Shown here piece by piece: positions 9,701 to 17,766 of a stretch of 64,000 nucleotides of DNA. Location of the stretch: NCBI RefSeq assembly GCF_018137965.1, contig NZ_CP073100.1, positions 2,232,001 to 2,296,000 on the forward strand. Reading direction: 5' to 3'. The position numbers and the translations under genes were made by a program. The notes under the pieces are model-generated. The model saw nothing but the letters and a program-made list of their open reading frames with translations. It was not told the origin of the DNA and searched no databases. Within the stretch, counting starts at the first letter, position 1; the number at the start of each line of letters is the position of its first letter. Source of the stretch: Luteolibacter ambystomatis (GTDB lineage Bacteria > Verrucomicrobiota > Verrucomicrobiia > Verrucomicrobiales > Akkermansiaceae).

Positions 9701-10276
9701 GCTGGTGTGGCCTGCATCGTCCGCGTTATCGATCGTCAGCGAGCCGCCGCTGATCGTATAGGAGCCGGTGCCGCCGTTGACACCCACGTTCATCGAGCCT
9801 AGCACCGTCGCCGTGCCGCCGGTCTGCGTGACCGTACCGGTGGTGCCGGTGCCTTGGCCGATCTGGAGATTCGCGTAGCGGCTGGCCTGGCCGATGGTCA
9901 GGCTGGAATCGCTGCCGATCAGCAGTGTGCCGTTGGAACCATATGCGCCCACGCGCATGAAAGCCGTCAGATTGTCATCGTTCCTCACGGAAAGCGCGGC
10001 CCCCGCCCCCAGCGTGAGCGTCGCGCCATGGGTCACGAGGACCGCGTCGCGTTGGCCGTTGCTCTCGAAATGGGGAGCGGTCGGAATATAAAGCAAAGGA
10101 TCCAGCGGGTCATAGCCATCGTAACTGGCGGACGAATGGAGCGTCGTGTCGCTATCGACGGGCAGCAGGTTTTGCGCGAGCGCCGGAGAGGCGGCAAGCA
10201 GGGGAGCCAGCGTGACAACAAAGCGCAAGGACGCGCCTTTCACGAGGCCCCCGATGAGCGGGCGTTTCGGTTTCAT
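6785..10276 (-). CDS. Giant PEP-CTERM surface protein with autotransporter-like beta-helix repeats
   Basis: 1163 residues from the ATG at 10274-10276 (MKPKRPLIGGLVKG), which begins a signal peptide ending ASPALAQ. The body is Gly/Thr/Asn-rich, made of short 'GTLTxxGGTLxV' strands typical of pectate-lyase-like beta-helices and autotransporter passenger repeats. At larger scale about 285-residue units recur (for example KVTGSDL at roughly 870-base spacing, and GTGAGNTGAYVMDGG twice), with clear DNA-level similarity. The C-terminus carries a PEP-CTERM sorting signal: VPEPTSALLLL, a hydrophobic stretch, then RRRRG. Such proteins are cut by an exosortase and displayed on or released from the cell surface, usually with exopolysaccharide. 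No exosortase gene is in the window. The upstream 100 bases are unusually AT-rich and probably hold its promoter. Confidence 0.86.
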   Translation of the reverse strand: MKPKRPLIGGLVKGASLRFVVTLAPLLAASPALAQNLLPVDSDTTLHSSASYDGYDPLDPLLYIPTAPHFESNGQRDAVLVTHGATLTLGAGAALSVRNDDNLTAFMRVGAYGSNGTLLIGSDSSLTIGQASRYANLQIGQGTGTTGTVTQTGGTATVLGSMNVGVNGGTGSYTISGGSLTIDNADDAGHTSLVSIGFNNSAGGISNGTFNLNGGLVELKAHLVETSPGVFENGSTGLIIGNRTDVALASYGGGASGSGNGVFNQTAGTLRVGAGTGFYLSGFGNGAYNFTGGTLEIGGTSLQARYGGGAATGTYDFNFAGGTIKVTGSDLDTSVDADLGVNAVSTIDTNGLNATWRGNLTGTGLHQIGQGGSALVKAGDGALTFTGASRVLDTFAVTGGTARQTAGDTSAVEFMAGTGAGNTGAYVMDGGTLTINASTNSGGGAVAGSFRVGDYGGTGTFTQNAGTVALTANSALNIGNQGGTGTYNLNGGTLTLGGGNNVIGRSTVGNPASTGVMNVSGGRLEITTNSALIIGNNISGGPAGSGALVQTGGTVHVDAGSSLYVSGFGPGSYSLNGGTLEVGGNGLKARYNNTTSSYAFNLGGGTIKVTGSDLTSAVDANLTAGTSSKIDTSGLNATWSGSLTGSGLHQVDFGGSSLEKTGAGTLAFTGAARTFDTFSVTGGTARQAAGATTAVEFMAGTGAGNTGAYVMDGGSLTINPSTRADNTTAVAGSFRVGDFGATGTFTQNGGTVSVVENGALNIGNQGGTGTYQLNNGTLNLSGGINVLGRSTVGKPASTGTLNIAGGVLNLTDNSSLIVGNNDPAAAAGTGTVYQSGGTFHVDAGSKLFVAGFGAGTYHLDGGTLEIGGNSLRARYNNTTSGSSFNLGGGTVKVTGSDLNTDVVGNLKASTNSTVNTNGLNATFAGFTGTGTLTKTGAGTLTSDGAASVGGLNIQQGTFRANQTLTIGSGGLTIANGAHLVANTTIESLPGAVMHVSGVLNGSGTLNVATIIQSGGTYGPGNSPGEMTIGADFTIEAGATFAWELADNSTSGPGTTFDMTTVTAGNFSLEDGSIFNIALSGTANYADSFWNTDQSWVVVDNTGTGTLDLGDVILQADSASAGRGHFDLVNTGSTLTLNWTAVPEPTSALLLLSAVPLLVRRRRG

Positions 10277-10582
10277 AGGACAAAGGGATGAGACAGCAGT
10301 TTCCCTCCACGCCTGGGTTTCCGGGAAACCATCCGGCCCATCGCCCTCCCAAAAGGAGTGCATGAACAGATGATCTAACAGATACCCGGCGTGCGGGGGC
10401 GGGACTTAAATCGTCATCCAAATGACCGTTCAATCATGAAAATGACTGAAAATACGTGATTTACGCGATCACGTAACACACCAACATCCGATATTGCACC
10501 CAATTATTTACAATGACTTTACAATAATGCGGCATCAACTCCGGGATCTTTACGATATCCAACCGCTAGATAGCAATCGGAT
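10277..10582. other. AT-rich intergenic region upstream of the PEP-CTERM gene
   Basis: No convincing gene. The stretch 10400-10560 has markedly lower GC content than its surroundings (runs such as CAATTATTTACAATGAC) and contains repeated ATGAC words, for example at AAATGACCG, AAAATGACTG and CAATGACTTT. This fits a promoter or regulator-binding region for the large minus-strand gene, but no defined site can be assigned. Confidence 0.4.
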
Positions 10583-10740
10583 GTGGCCGGAATCGTGCAA
10601 CTTGCCTCAGACCAGACTGCTCAGGGAACTTCGCGGCTCATCCCAACCTGAATGCGGCAGGAGCGGAAGCGACTGGATCCGATTTCGGCGAAGCCGCTCA
10701 CTGGCATGGCCGGAGGCAAGTCTCACAACTTCAGCTACGC
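10583..10740. repeat. Degenerate copy of palindrome family D (D2)
   Basis: Left arm 10583-10603 (GTGGCCGGAATCGTGCAACTT) matches the family D left arm at 13268 with about 4 differences in 21. Right arm 10718-10740 (AAGTCTCACAACTTCAGC...) matches the family D right arm with about 4 differences in 23. It lies just downstream of the helicase stop codon. Confidence 0.5.
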
Positions 10741-10755
10741 AAAGCATCCCCCCTT

Positions 10756-12756
10756 TCAGTCCCCCAGTAGCCCCTTCAATCCGCCGAAGAAATTCCCCAG
10801 CTCCTCCTCGCTTGCTTCCGCGCCGAGGATGTCATCATAGGTGGTGTGCAGCATGTGGGTGTCATCGATCTCCGCGATGAAGCTGCTGGACTGGCAGTGC
10901 GTGCGCTCCCCGTATTTGGTACGATACGCGCAGTAAGTCATGGTCAGCAGCTCGCGGGCGCGGGTGATGCCCACGTAGAGCAGACGCCGCTCCTCGTCGC
11001 GGGTTCCCTCCACGATGCTGCGCTTGTGAGGGAGAATCCCCTCCTCCAGGCCGACGAGATAGACGATGGGGAATTCCAGGCCTTTTGAAGCGTGCAGCGT
11101 GATCAGCGTCGCGCCCTGCTTCTTTTCCAAGTCGTCATCATCGCGGTCGGACGCCAGCGCACTCGCATCGAGGAACGATTGCAGGTCCTTGCCCTTCACG
11201 CCGTGCTTGCGGAGCTGGTCGATCACGTCCGCGATGCCTTCGCCGCGTTGCTGGCGCTCGTTGTCGGTCTTGCAACCGCGGCCGACCCACGGGACGTAGT
11301 CCATGTCATCGAGCATCGCCTTGAGCGCATCGCCCGGATTCTCCCGCGCGATCTCGATGCGGGCTTTGGTCCCCGCGATGCGGGCCACAAAGTCCTCGAT
11401 GGCGGCGCGCGCCTTCGGCCCGAGGCCATCAGTGAACTGCGGATCGCACAGCGCCTGCCAGACGCTCTGGTGGTTCGCCCGGCTCCAGTCCGTGGCCATC
11501 ACCGCGGTGGTCTGGCCGATGCCGCGGTTCGGCGTATTGAGGATGCGCAGCAGCGACACGTCCGCATCCGGAGAGGCCAGCACCTGACAGTAGGCCAGCA
11601 CGTCGCGGACCTCCTTGCGGTCGTAGAAACTCTGCGCGCCCACCATGCGGTACGGGATTTTCCGTTCACGCAGCGCCTCTTCCAGCTTCCTGCTCTGACC
11701 ATTGGTGCGGAAGAGAATGGCGTAGTCCTCCCACGCGCGCTTGCAGGTGCCCTTGTCCGCCAGGATCTCCTCGGCGATGAATTCCGCCTCCTCCGCATCG
11801 CCCGGCATGGCCACCAGCCGGACCGGCTCGCCGCCCGCACGGGTGGAACGCAGGATCTTCTCGCGGCGGCCGACGTTGTGCCGGATGAGGCTGTTCGCCG
11901 TGTGAAGCACCGCGTGGGTGGAGCGGTAGTTTTCCTCCAGACGGATGACCCGCGGGTTCGGGAAGAACTTCTCGAACTGGAGAATGTTCGCCACCTCCGC
12001 TCCACGCCAGCCGTAGATCGATTGGTCGTCATCGCCCACCACGCAGACGTGGTAGGGCGGACCGACGAGCTGTTGCAGCAGTTGCATCTGCAAGGCGTTG
12101 GTGTCCTGGAACTCGTCCACGGTCACGCGCTTGAACTGCTGGCGGAAGGCATCCCGCACGTCGTGATGCTCGCGCAGGAGCTGCTCCGCAAGCACCAGCA
12201 GGTCATCGAAATCCACCGCGTTCTGCGCGCGCAGTTCGTTCTGATACGCGCGGCCCAGCGACGCGAAGAAATCGTTCTCATGCTCGCCCGGGTCGATGCC
12301 CTTGTTCTTGAGCTTCGAGATTTCGGACAGCACGGCCTCCGGCTTGATCTTTTCCTCGGCTCCCGCCTTGCGGACGATGAGCTGCTTGAGCAGGCCCGTC
12401 TGGTCGCTGCCGCTGAAGATGGCGAAGTTCCGCTTGTAGCCGAGTTTCTCGATGCCGCCGCGCAGCAGCTTCACGCACAGCGAATGGAAGGTGCTCACGG
12501 TCATCGCGTCCGCCGCCTTCTTCGACACCATGCCCGCGATGCGCTCGCGCATTTCCGCGGCGGCCTTGTTGGTGAAGGTCACGGCCAGCACGTGCTCCGG
12601 ACGTACGCCCTTCTCCAGCATGTGGGCGATGCGGCAGGTCACGGTACGGGTCTTGCCGGTGCCCGCACCTGCAAGGATCAGGACCGGGCCGTCCAGAGCA
12701 CCCACGGCTTCACGCTGGGCATGGTTGAGGGAGTCGAAGGAAAACGCGGAGGCCAT
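10756..12756 (-). CDS. uvrD: UvrD/PcrA/Rep-type ATP-dependent DNA helicase
   Basis: 666 residues, a superfamily 1A 3'-5' helicase acting in repair, replication restart and RecA filament removal. All signature motifs are seen in order: Q-motif region (LNHAQREAV), Walker A (GAGTGKTRT), motif Ia (VTFTNKAAAEM), motif II (DEFQDTN), motif III (GDDDQSIYGWRGA), motif IV (FRTN), motif V (LHASKGLEF) and motif VI (YVGITRARELL). The length is closest to Rep/PcrA; the long UvrD C-terminal tail is reduced to a short segment ending FFGGLKGLLGD. Start is the ATG at 12754-12756. Whether it is functionally UvrD, PcrA or Rep cannot be told from sequence alone. Confidence 0.93.
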   Translation of the reverse strand: MASAFSFDSLNHAQREAVGALDGPVLILAGAGTGKTRTVTCRIAHMLEKGVRPEHVLAVTFTNKAAAEMRERIAGMVSKKAADAMTVSTFHSLCVKLLRGGIEKLGYKRNFAIFSGSDQTGLLKQLIVRKAGAEEKIKPEAVLSEISKLKNKGIDPGEHENDFFASLGRAYQNELRAQNAVDFDDLLVLAEQLLREHHDVRDAFRQQFKRVTVDEFQDTNALQMQLLQQLVGPPYHVCVVGDDDQSIYGWRGAEVANILQFEKFFPNPRVIRLEENYRSTHAVLHTANSLIRHNVGRREKILRSTRAGGEPVRLVAMPGDAEEAEFIAEEILADKGTCKRAWEDYAILFRTNGQSRKLEEALRERKIPYRMVGAQSFYDRKEVRDVLAYCQVLASPDADVSLLRILNTPNRGIGQTTAVMATDWSRANHQSVWQALCDPQFTDGLGPKARAAIEDFVARIAGTKARIEIARENPGDALKAMLDDMDYVPWVGRGCKTDNERQQRGEGIADVIDQLRKHGVKGKDLQSFLDASALASDRDDDDLEKKQGATLITLHASKGLEFPIVYLVGLEEGILPHKRSIVEGTRDEERRLLYVGITRARELLTMTYCAYRTKYGERTHCQSSSFIAEIDDTHMLHTTYDDILGAEASEEELGNFFGGLKGLLGD

Positions 12757-12883
12757 CGGCGGGGCCGAGCAAAGGCGAGCCGCGCCCCACGATCAAGCCC
12801 GGGCTGCCAATCCAAGGCGGGCCAATGCCGACCCGGCCATTCCGCACCCGTGTTTGGCCATGTGGAGCCCGGCTTGCCCCCCC

Positions 12884-13228
12884 TCACCGCGCCGGGGCGT
12901 CCTGCACCGGTGGCATGGGCGGCGGCTTGGGCCGCGCGGGGCGGATTGCCGGACCCAGCGAGGATGGTGCCGGCGGAGCCTCTTTGGTATCGGCCTCTTC
13001 CTTCTCCGCATCCGCTTTCGCGGCATTGGTCTTCGGTGCCAATCGCATCTGGGGACGGATCACCGGCTCGATCACCTCCGGCTTGATGGGCGGAAAGATC
13101 AAGCTCCACAGCAGGTACGCCACGAAGAACAGCGCGAGCACGCCGAACAGCACCAACCCGAGTTTCGGTCCGGAGGATTTCAACACGCCCCGAACGTGGC
13201 CATGCTTCCCCTCCCGGGAAAGCACCAA
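12884..13228 (-). CDS. Small single-pass membrane protein with Pro-rich tail
   Basis: 114 residues if the GTG at 13226-13228 is the start; a second in-frame GTG 13 codons later is possible. A basic N-terminus is followed by one strong transmembrane helix (GLVLFGVLALFFVAYLLWSL, residues about 24-43), then a charged Ala/Glu/Lys segment and a Pro/Arg-rich tail (RPARPKPPPMPPVQ). I do not recognise a family. The low-complexity tail makes homology calls unreliable. Confidence 0.5.
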   Translation of the reverse strand: MVLSREGKHGHVRGVLKSSGPKLGLVLFGVLALFFVAYLLWSLIFPPIKPEVIEPVIRPQMRLAPKTNAAKADAEKEEADTKEAPPAPSSLGPAIRPARPKPPPMPPVQDAPAR

Positions 13229-13267
13229 TCATGCGCCGCATCGCCGCATGCGTCCGCAGGCAGCTTG

Positions 13268-13375
13268 GTAGCCGGAGTCGTGAGACTTCGGGCTGGGTGG
13301 AGGCGTCTCATCCTGCGAATCCGCTGATGGGAGGGCGCGGATCTTCCCCGCCCGAAGTCTTACGACTCCGGCTAC
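13268..13375. repeat. Palindrome family D, copy D1, overlapping the 3' end of the cyclotransferase-like gene
   Basis: Left arm 13268-13293 (GTAGCCGGAGTCGTGAGACT...) and right arm 13350-13375 are 26-base reverse complements with one mismatch. The right arm and part of the loop lie inside the coding region that ends at 13308, so the element encodes the last roughly 23 residues and the stop codon of that gene. A diverged copy is at 10583-10740. Confidence 0.82.
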
Positions 13376-13748
13376 GCTGGGACGGCATCGCTTCCAACCA
13401 ATCCCCACTCTCGATCCGGCGCGCCTCGTCCACTTCCAACCGCCACTCCCATATCAAGGCTGCCACGTGGTTGCCGTCTTCCAATGCAGCGGTGGCCTCC
13501 ACCCGCCGGTACTCGCTTCCCTCATACTCATCGAGAGCCGCAAGCATCGAGCCGTCCACGTCATACACCTCACCGACCACGGCATCGGACTCCGCATCCA
13601 GCACCACTCCCGGATACCAATCGATCCGATAAAGCCGTCCTCTCACCGAGGCGGGCGCGACAAGCACCGCCCCGGCCATCCGGTGGTGGTTCGATCCCCC
13701 GCTACGAAGGGTGCCGTAGACGAAAACGCGATGGCGGATTTCGCTCAC
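13308..13748 (-). CDS. Gamma-glutamylcyclotransferase-like (AIG2/YtfP fold) protein
   Basis: 146 residues from the GTG at 13746-13748. The N-terminal motif VYGTLRSG is the anion/glutamyl-binding loop of the GGCT/AIG2 fold, and LDEYEG with the following Tyr supplies the usual catalytic Glu. Members cyclise gamma-glutamyl peptides or remove gamma-glutamylamines, but many bacterial ones have unknown substrates. The start lies 13 bases after the obgE stop, so the two are probably cotranscribed. The natural domain seems to end near WLEAMPSQ; the remaining basic tail (RSRSRKTSGGEDPRPPIS...) is encoded by palindrome D1 and is probably an acquired extension. Confidence 0.8.
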   Translation of the reverse strand: MSEIRHRVFVYGTLRSGGSNHHRMAGAVLVAPASVRGRLYRIDWYPGVVLDAESDAVVGEVYDVDGSMLAALDEYEGSEYRRVEATAALEDGNHVAALIWEWRLEVDEARRIESGDWLEAMPSQRSRSRKTSGGEDPRPPISGFAG

Positions 13749-13761
13749 GGTCCCGGCGGGA

Positions 13762-14814
13762 TCACTTGTTGTATTTGTAGGCCACCTCGTTATCGAGGTA
13801 CTGCTTGAGGTTGTCGAGGCCCTCCTCCAGCTCGGCGGAGATCGGGATGATCTCCACCTTCGGGAAGCGCTGCTTGAAAATCTCCAGGTTCTCCGCCGCA
13901 CCCTCCACGTCCATCTTGTTCGCCACCACGATCCATGGGAAGCGGGCCAGCTCGGCATCGTATTCCTTGATCTCCTTGCGGAGGATCTCGATGTCGGACA
14001 CCGGATCGCGGCCTTCGGTGCCACCCATGTCCACCACGAACAACAGCACGCGGCAGCGGGTGATGTGACGCAGGAACTCGTGGCCGAGGCCGCGGTTCTC
14101 ATGCGCGCCCTCAATCAGCCCCGGGATGTCCGCGATCGTGCAACGGCGGAAACCGCCGAACTCCGCGACGCCAACCATCGGCTGGAGCGTGGTGAACGGA
14201 TAGGCCGCCACCTTCGGCTTCGCCGCGGACAGCTTGCCGAGCAGCGTGGACTTGCCCGCGTTCGGGAAGCCGACGAGGCCCGCGTCCGCGATGCGGCGTA
14301 GCTCCAGATAGAAAACCGCCTGGTCACCCGGCGTGCCGAGCGTGTGCTCCTGCGGTGCCTGGTTCGTGGAGGTGCGGAAGTTCCAGTTGCCCTTGCCGCC
14401 GATACCACCGGCACAGAGGATGAACTCCTGGCCGTTCTCGGTGAGGTCCGCCACCGGATCGAGATCGATACCCTCCTCGCTGCGCTCCGCCTCCACGGCC
14501 TCCATCACGGTGGCCGCGGTGCTGCGATAGACCACGGTGCCCGGAGGAACGCGGGCCGTCACCTTCTTGCCGCCCTTGCCGGTCTTGCGCACGCCGCCAC
14601 CGGGCTTGCCGTCCTGGGCGATCAGCTTCGGGTCGTAGAAGAACTGGCGGAGGTTGTCCGTGGATGGATCCACGATCAGCACGATGTCGCCACCATTGCC
14701 GCCATCACCACCATCCGGACCCCCACGGGGCACGAATTTCTCACGACGGAAGGAAACGGCACCGTTTCCACCGTCGCCGGCTTTCGCAAAGATGCGGATG
14801 TGGTCGACGAACAT
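13762..14814 (-). CDS. obgE: GTPase Obg/CgtA
   Basis: 350 residues. The glycine-rich Obg domain is unmistakable (MFVDHIRIFAKAGDGGNG, then REKFVPRGGPDGGDGG). The G domain follows, with G1 GFPNAGKST, G3 DIPGLIEGA and G4 NKMD. Obg is an essential ribosome-associated GTPase that monitors 50S maturation and links to the stringent response. The C-terminus is short, as in many bacteria that lack the long acidic OCT domain. Start is the ATG at 14812-14814. It leads a probable two-gene unit with the downstream cyclotransferase-like gene. Confidence 0.96.
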   Translation of the reverse strand: MFVDHIRIFAKAGDGGNGAVSFRREKFVPRGGPDGGDGGNGGDIVLIVDPSTDNLRQFFYDPKLIAQDGKPGGGVRKTGKGGKKVTARVPPGTVVYRSTAATVMEAVEAERSEEGIDLDPVADLTENGQEFILCAGGIGGKGNWNFRTSTNQAPQEHTLGTPGDQAVFYLELRRIADAGLVGFPNAGKSTLLGKLSAAKPKVAAYPFTTLQPMVGVAEFGGFRRCTIADIPGLIEGAHENRGLGHEFLRHITRCRVLLFVVDMGGTEGRDPVSDIEILRKEIKEYDAELARFPWIVVANKMDVEGAAENLEIFKQRFPKVEIIPISAELEEGLDNLKQYLDNEVAYKYNK

Positions 14815-14937
14815 GCGCCGAGAGTCGCCCCCATCACAACGGCTGGGAAGTGTAAAGTGAGAAATGGGAATTCCAAGCGGCTCAGGAAATCCCGAGTCAC
14901 TCCAAGCTTCTCAATTCCAGAGGGAAACACCCACCGC

Positions 14938-15279
14938 TCATACACGGGCGTCGCCCGGCAAGGCGGCTGCCTGCCGTTGGTATTTGCGGAGCTTGAGGAG
15001 AGAAACCACCAGAACAATGATCCCGACCGGGAAAAGTCCGAAGCCGACGATAGCGACGATCAGCACCTCTCCTATTTTTTCCCCAAGCGCATGAGGATCT
15101 CCGATTCCCGAGGAACCCAGTACCTTGAAAGCCTCCGACATCCTGTTCGCAGTCCCCACGGCTCCCAAGACCGGAGCCAACATGAACACCGCGCCGACGA
15201 TCACCCCCGCCTTGGCCCACCCCGGCTTGCGAGGATCAGGTGACAATGGAAGCGCGGGAGCTTGGGGAGGTTCATACAT
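14938..15279 (-). CDS. Short MotA/TolQ/ExbB-type membrane protein
   Basis: 113 residues from the ATG at 15277-15279. A Pro-rich N-terminus (MYEPPQAPALPLSPDPRKPG) is followed by one transmembrane helix (AGVIVGAVFMLAPVLGAVG), a soluble turn with MSEAFKVLGSSGIGDPHALG, and a second long hydrophobic segment (VLIVAIVGFGLFPVGIIVLV). The GT..DP..L...I..VL..T..G spacing resembles the channel-forming half of MotA/TolQ/ExbB proteins. Short stand-alone versions are known in Verrucomicrobia, but their role is unknown and no ExbD/TolR partner is adjacent. The longer upstream frame has no good reason to be translated. Confidence 0.5.
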   Translation of the reverse strand: MYEPPQAPALPLSPDPRKPGWAKAGVIVGAVFMLAPVLGAVGTANRMSEAFKVLGSSGIGDPHALGEKIGEVLIVAIVGFGLFPVGIIVLVVSLLKLRKYQRQAAALPGDARV

Positions 15280-15444
15280 GACCCGGAGAGGAGCTAACAG
15301 CCGCCGATAGGATTTCAAGCTCTCCTCACCGCCCTTCCCCGCGGAGCGAAGGAACAATCATCGCCGTGGGTTTCACTGGCCTTTCATCTACATTGACGGG
15401 GTCACGACTGCAATCTGTCGCCTCTCCGGGAGCTACTCAGATGT

Positions 15445-16725
15445 GTGGCTGTCAGGCGGGCCGCGAAGGTTCGACAATCGATCGTGATTTTTCCATCTGT
15501 CCGCTCGTTGTCATTGGCGTTCGCCTTGGGGATCTTGTCTGCGGAAGCGCAGAATCATGACACCACCAAAGGATCTCCGGAGTCCGCCCCGGCGAAACAG
15601 GAGTTTTCCGGAAAGTTCGACTCGGCGCTGGCCTTGGATCGTGAGCGCATCCTTGTGGCGGCGGGGAAGGCGCTCCAACAGAAGCCGATCTCCATCACGG
15701 ATACGCGCGCGCCATTGAGCGAGGGCGGTCCGAACGACTACTATTCGAACGGCGACTACTGGTGGCCCGATCCTTCGAAGCCAGACGGCCTCCCGTACAT
15801 CAAGCGCGATGGCGAATCGAATCCGGCGAATTTCTCCCAGCACCGCTACTGCATCCGTGACCTGCGCGATGCCGTGGCGGCCCTCGCCGCAGGCTATCTC
15901 GCCACCGGCGAGGAACGCTACGCGGACAAGGCCGCTGAACTCCTGCGCGTGTTCTTCGTGGACCCGAAGACCCGGATGAACCCGGCCCTGACCTATGCCC
16001 AGGCGATTCCCGGTGTCTCACCCGGACGCGGCATCGGCATCATCGATACCCTGCATCTCATCGAGATCCCTCCCGCCATCGCGGCGATGGAAAAGACCGC
16101 CGCGTTCCGCTCCGGCTTGAAGGATGATCTCCAAACGTGGTTCCGGGAATATTCGCGCTGGATGATCGAAAGCGCGAACGGCAAGGATGAAGCCCGCGCC
16201 CGCAACAACCACGCGGTGGCCTTTGACCTGCAACTCGCCGTCTTCCAGCGGTTCTGCGGGGATGAAGCCGGACTTGCGGAGCGCCGGAAGCGCTTCAAGG
16301 AAGTGTTCATCCCGCAGCAAATGGCGGCCGATGGCAGCTTCCCCGCCGAGCTGGCCCGCACCAAGCCCTACGGCTACTCGATCTTCCAACTCGATCTCAT
16401 GGCTCTGCTGGCAGAGGTACTCTCCACACCGGACGATAATCTGTGGAACTTCACGCTGCCCGATGGCCGAGGCATGCGCCGTGCCGTGGAGTTTCTCGCA
16501 CCCTATCTGGCGGACAAATCGAAGTGGCCCCGCAAACCGGACGTGCAGGCATGGGAAGGCTGGCCCGCCCGCCAGCCCGCGCTCCTGTTCGCGGGCATCG
16601 CCTGTGACCATCCGGAGTATCTGCAACTGTGGAGAAGACTTCCCGCCGATCCGACCGATGAGGAAGTCCGCCGGAACATCGCGGTGACCCAGCCGGTGTT
16701 ATGGTTGCCGCGCAGGGCTCATTAG
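15445..16725 (+). CDS. Exported alginate-lyase-family polysaccharide lyase
   Basis: 426 residues from a GTG at 15445. A basic stretch and hydrophobic core (SVRSLSLAFALGILSAEA) form a signal peptide. The mature protein shows the alpha/alpha-toroid pattern of the PF05426 alginate lyase domain: NDYYSNGDYWWPDP, HRYCIRDLRDAVAALAAGY, NNHAVAFDLQ (the conserved Asn/His region of the active-site groove), and YSIFQLDLMALLAE. Related PL5/PL38 enzymes cleave alginate or glucuronan by beta-elimination, releasing unsaturated uronates; the exact polymer is not fixed by sequence. It would act in the periplasm. uxaC elsewhere in the window could use the uronates released. Confidence 0.75.
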   Translation: MAVRRAAKVRQSIVIFPSVRSLSLAFALGILSAEAQNHDTTKGSPESAPAKQEFSGKFDSALALDRERILVAAGKALQQKPISITDTRAPLSEGGPNDYYSNGDYWWPDPSKPDGLPYIKRDGESNPANFSQHRYCIRDLRDAVAALAAGYLATGEERYADKAAELLRVFFVDPKTRMNPALTYAQAIPGVSPGRGIGIIDTLHLIEIPPAIAAMEKTAAFRSGLKDDLQTWFREYSRWMIESANGKDEARARNNHAVAFDLQLAVFQRFCGDEAGLAERRKRFKEVFIPQQMAADGSFPAELARTKPYGYSIFQLDLMALLAEVLSTPDDNLWNFTLPDGRGMRRAVEFLAPYLADKSKWPRKPDVQAWEGWPARQPALLFAGIACDHPEYLQLWRRLPADPTDEEVRRNIAVTQPVLWLPRRAH

Positions 16726-17047
16726 AAAATCTCCTCAAAAAACGCGCCTTTGATACCGGAGAACGATGACCGGCACGAAGCAATCGGTGAAAGCGCGACC
16801 TCCGGGAATGTTACAATAAATTTTAAAATCGGCCTCCTAAAGCCATTGCAGGAGAGATCCATTTTATGAAAGAGTGCACCTGTAAATCAAGGATTGCGGG
16901 CTGATCGAAACCGCAAATGGGTGCATGGCGGTTTTCAGCCGTATCACGAACCCATGATCCCGAGGCGCCTGTCCGGGAATTCGCAAAAGCACCCCAATGT
17001 CCAATCGCCGTTTTTGGATTAACAGATAACTACAACCGACTCCTCAA
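16726..17047 (+). other. Non-coding stretch upstream of a PEP-CTERM gene
   Basis: About 320 bases without a supportable gene. It is locally AT-rich around 16800-16880 (ACAATAAATTTTAAAATCGG) and again just before the next start (TTTTTGGATTAACAGATAAC), which fits a promoter and leader for the gene at 17048. No riboswitch or terminator is recognised. Confidence 0.4.
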
Positions 17048-17674
17048 ATGCACCTGTCAAAATCACTGGTCGTGGCGGTTTTGCTATCCATGGCATCCAT
17101 TCCGGTACAAGCCGCGGTCATTTGGACGGAGACGACCAATGGGGATCTGTCGAACAGTCAAAGTGCTCCGAACAGCTTCAATCTGACCTTGGGCACAAGC
17201 TCGGTCATTGGTTCTGTAACCGGCGGCACGGATACACAAGACTGGCTCAACGTCACGATTCCGGCAGGGATGCAACTTTCATCGTTGGTCCTGACTTCGT
17301 ATTCTTCGACGGATGCACAGGGCTTCATGGGCGTACAGAGCGGGAGTGCCTTTGTAGGCAGCCCCTTCACAGCCTCGAATTATCTCGGTTACTCTCATTA
17401 TGGCACCGCGGCGGTGAACGGCTCCCTGCCCGCCACCAATACCATCGGCATGAACATGCTTTCCATCATGTCCAATCCCGCGGCCGCCCCCGGCTCCCAA
17501 GGATTTACCCCGCCGTTGGGCCCCGGCAGCTACACCTTTTTGTTTCAACAGCAGGGAGCCGCGACCAATTACCAGTTTGACTTCGTGGTCGTTCCGGAGC
17601 CGGAAACAATCGGGTTCACGATCGCCATCATGGGTGGATCGCTGCTGCTACGCCGCCGCCCGGCACGCCTGTAG
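17048..17674 (+). CDS. Small PEP-CTERM exported protein
   Basis: 208 residues. It has a signal peptide (MHLSKSLVVAVLLSMASIPV then QAAVIW), a Ser/Thr/Gly-rich beta-sandwich-like body (TQDWLNVTIPAGMQLSSLVL; GPGSYTFLFQQQG), and a C-terminal PEP-CTERM signal (VVPEPETIGF, hydrophobic segment, LLLRRRP). The body resembles small envelope beta-sandwich proteins that carry this tag, with no predicted enzymatic residues. Sorting would depend on an exosortase encoded elsewhere. It is transcribed from its own AT-rich leader. Confidence 0.82.
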   Translation: MHLSKSLVVAVLLSMASIPVQAAVIWTETTNGDLSNSQSAPNSFNLTLGTSSVIGSVTGGTDTQDWLNVTIPAGMQLSSLVLTSYSSTDAQGFMGVQSGSAFVGSPFTASNYLGYSHYGTAAVNGSLPATNTIGMNMLSIMSNPAAAPGSQGFTPPLGPGSYTFLFQQQGAATNYQFDFVVVPEPETIGFTIAIMGGSLLLRRRPARL

Positions 17675-17766
17675 AGCTACGTGTATCAGTAGAAGAGTCG
17701 GGTGACGCCGCCATGGTCGCCAATCCGGGCCCACACCGCGGCTCACAGGCAGGAATACTCGTGCCG

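Noticed and set aside
10494..10880. 128-codon plus-strand frame near the helicase end
   Set aside because: Composition is atypical, it overlaps the helicase C-terminus and the degenerate palindrome D2, and no motif is seen.
11092..13086. 664-codon plus-strand frame opposite the UvrD-type helicase
   Set aside because: Antisense shadow; all helicase motifs lie on the minus strand.
13268..13375. Ordinary Rho-independent terminator
   Set aside because: The stem arms are 26 bases with a 56-base loop, no U-tract follows, and a second diverged copy exists, so a repeat element fits better.
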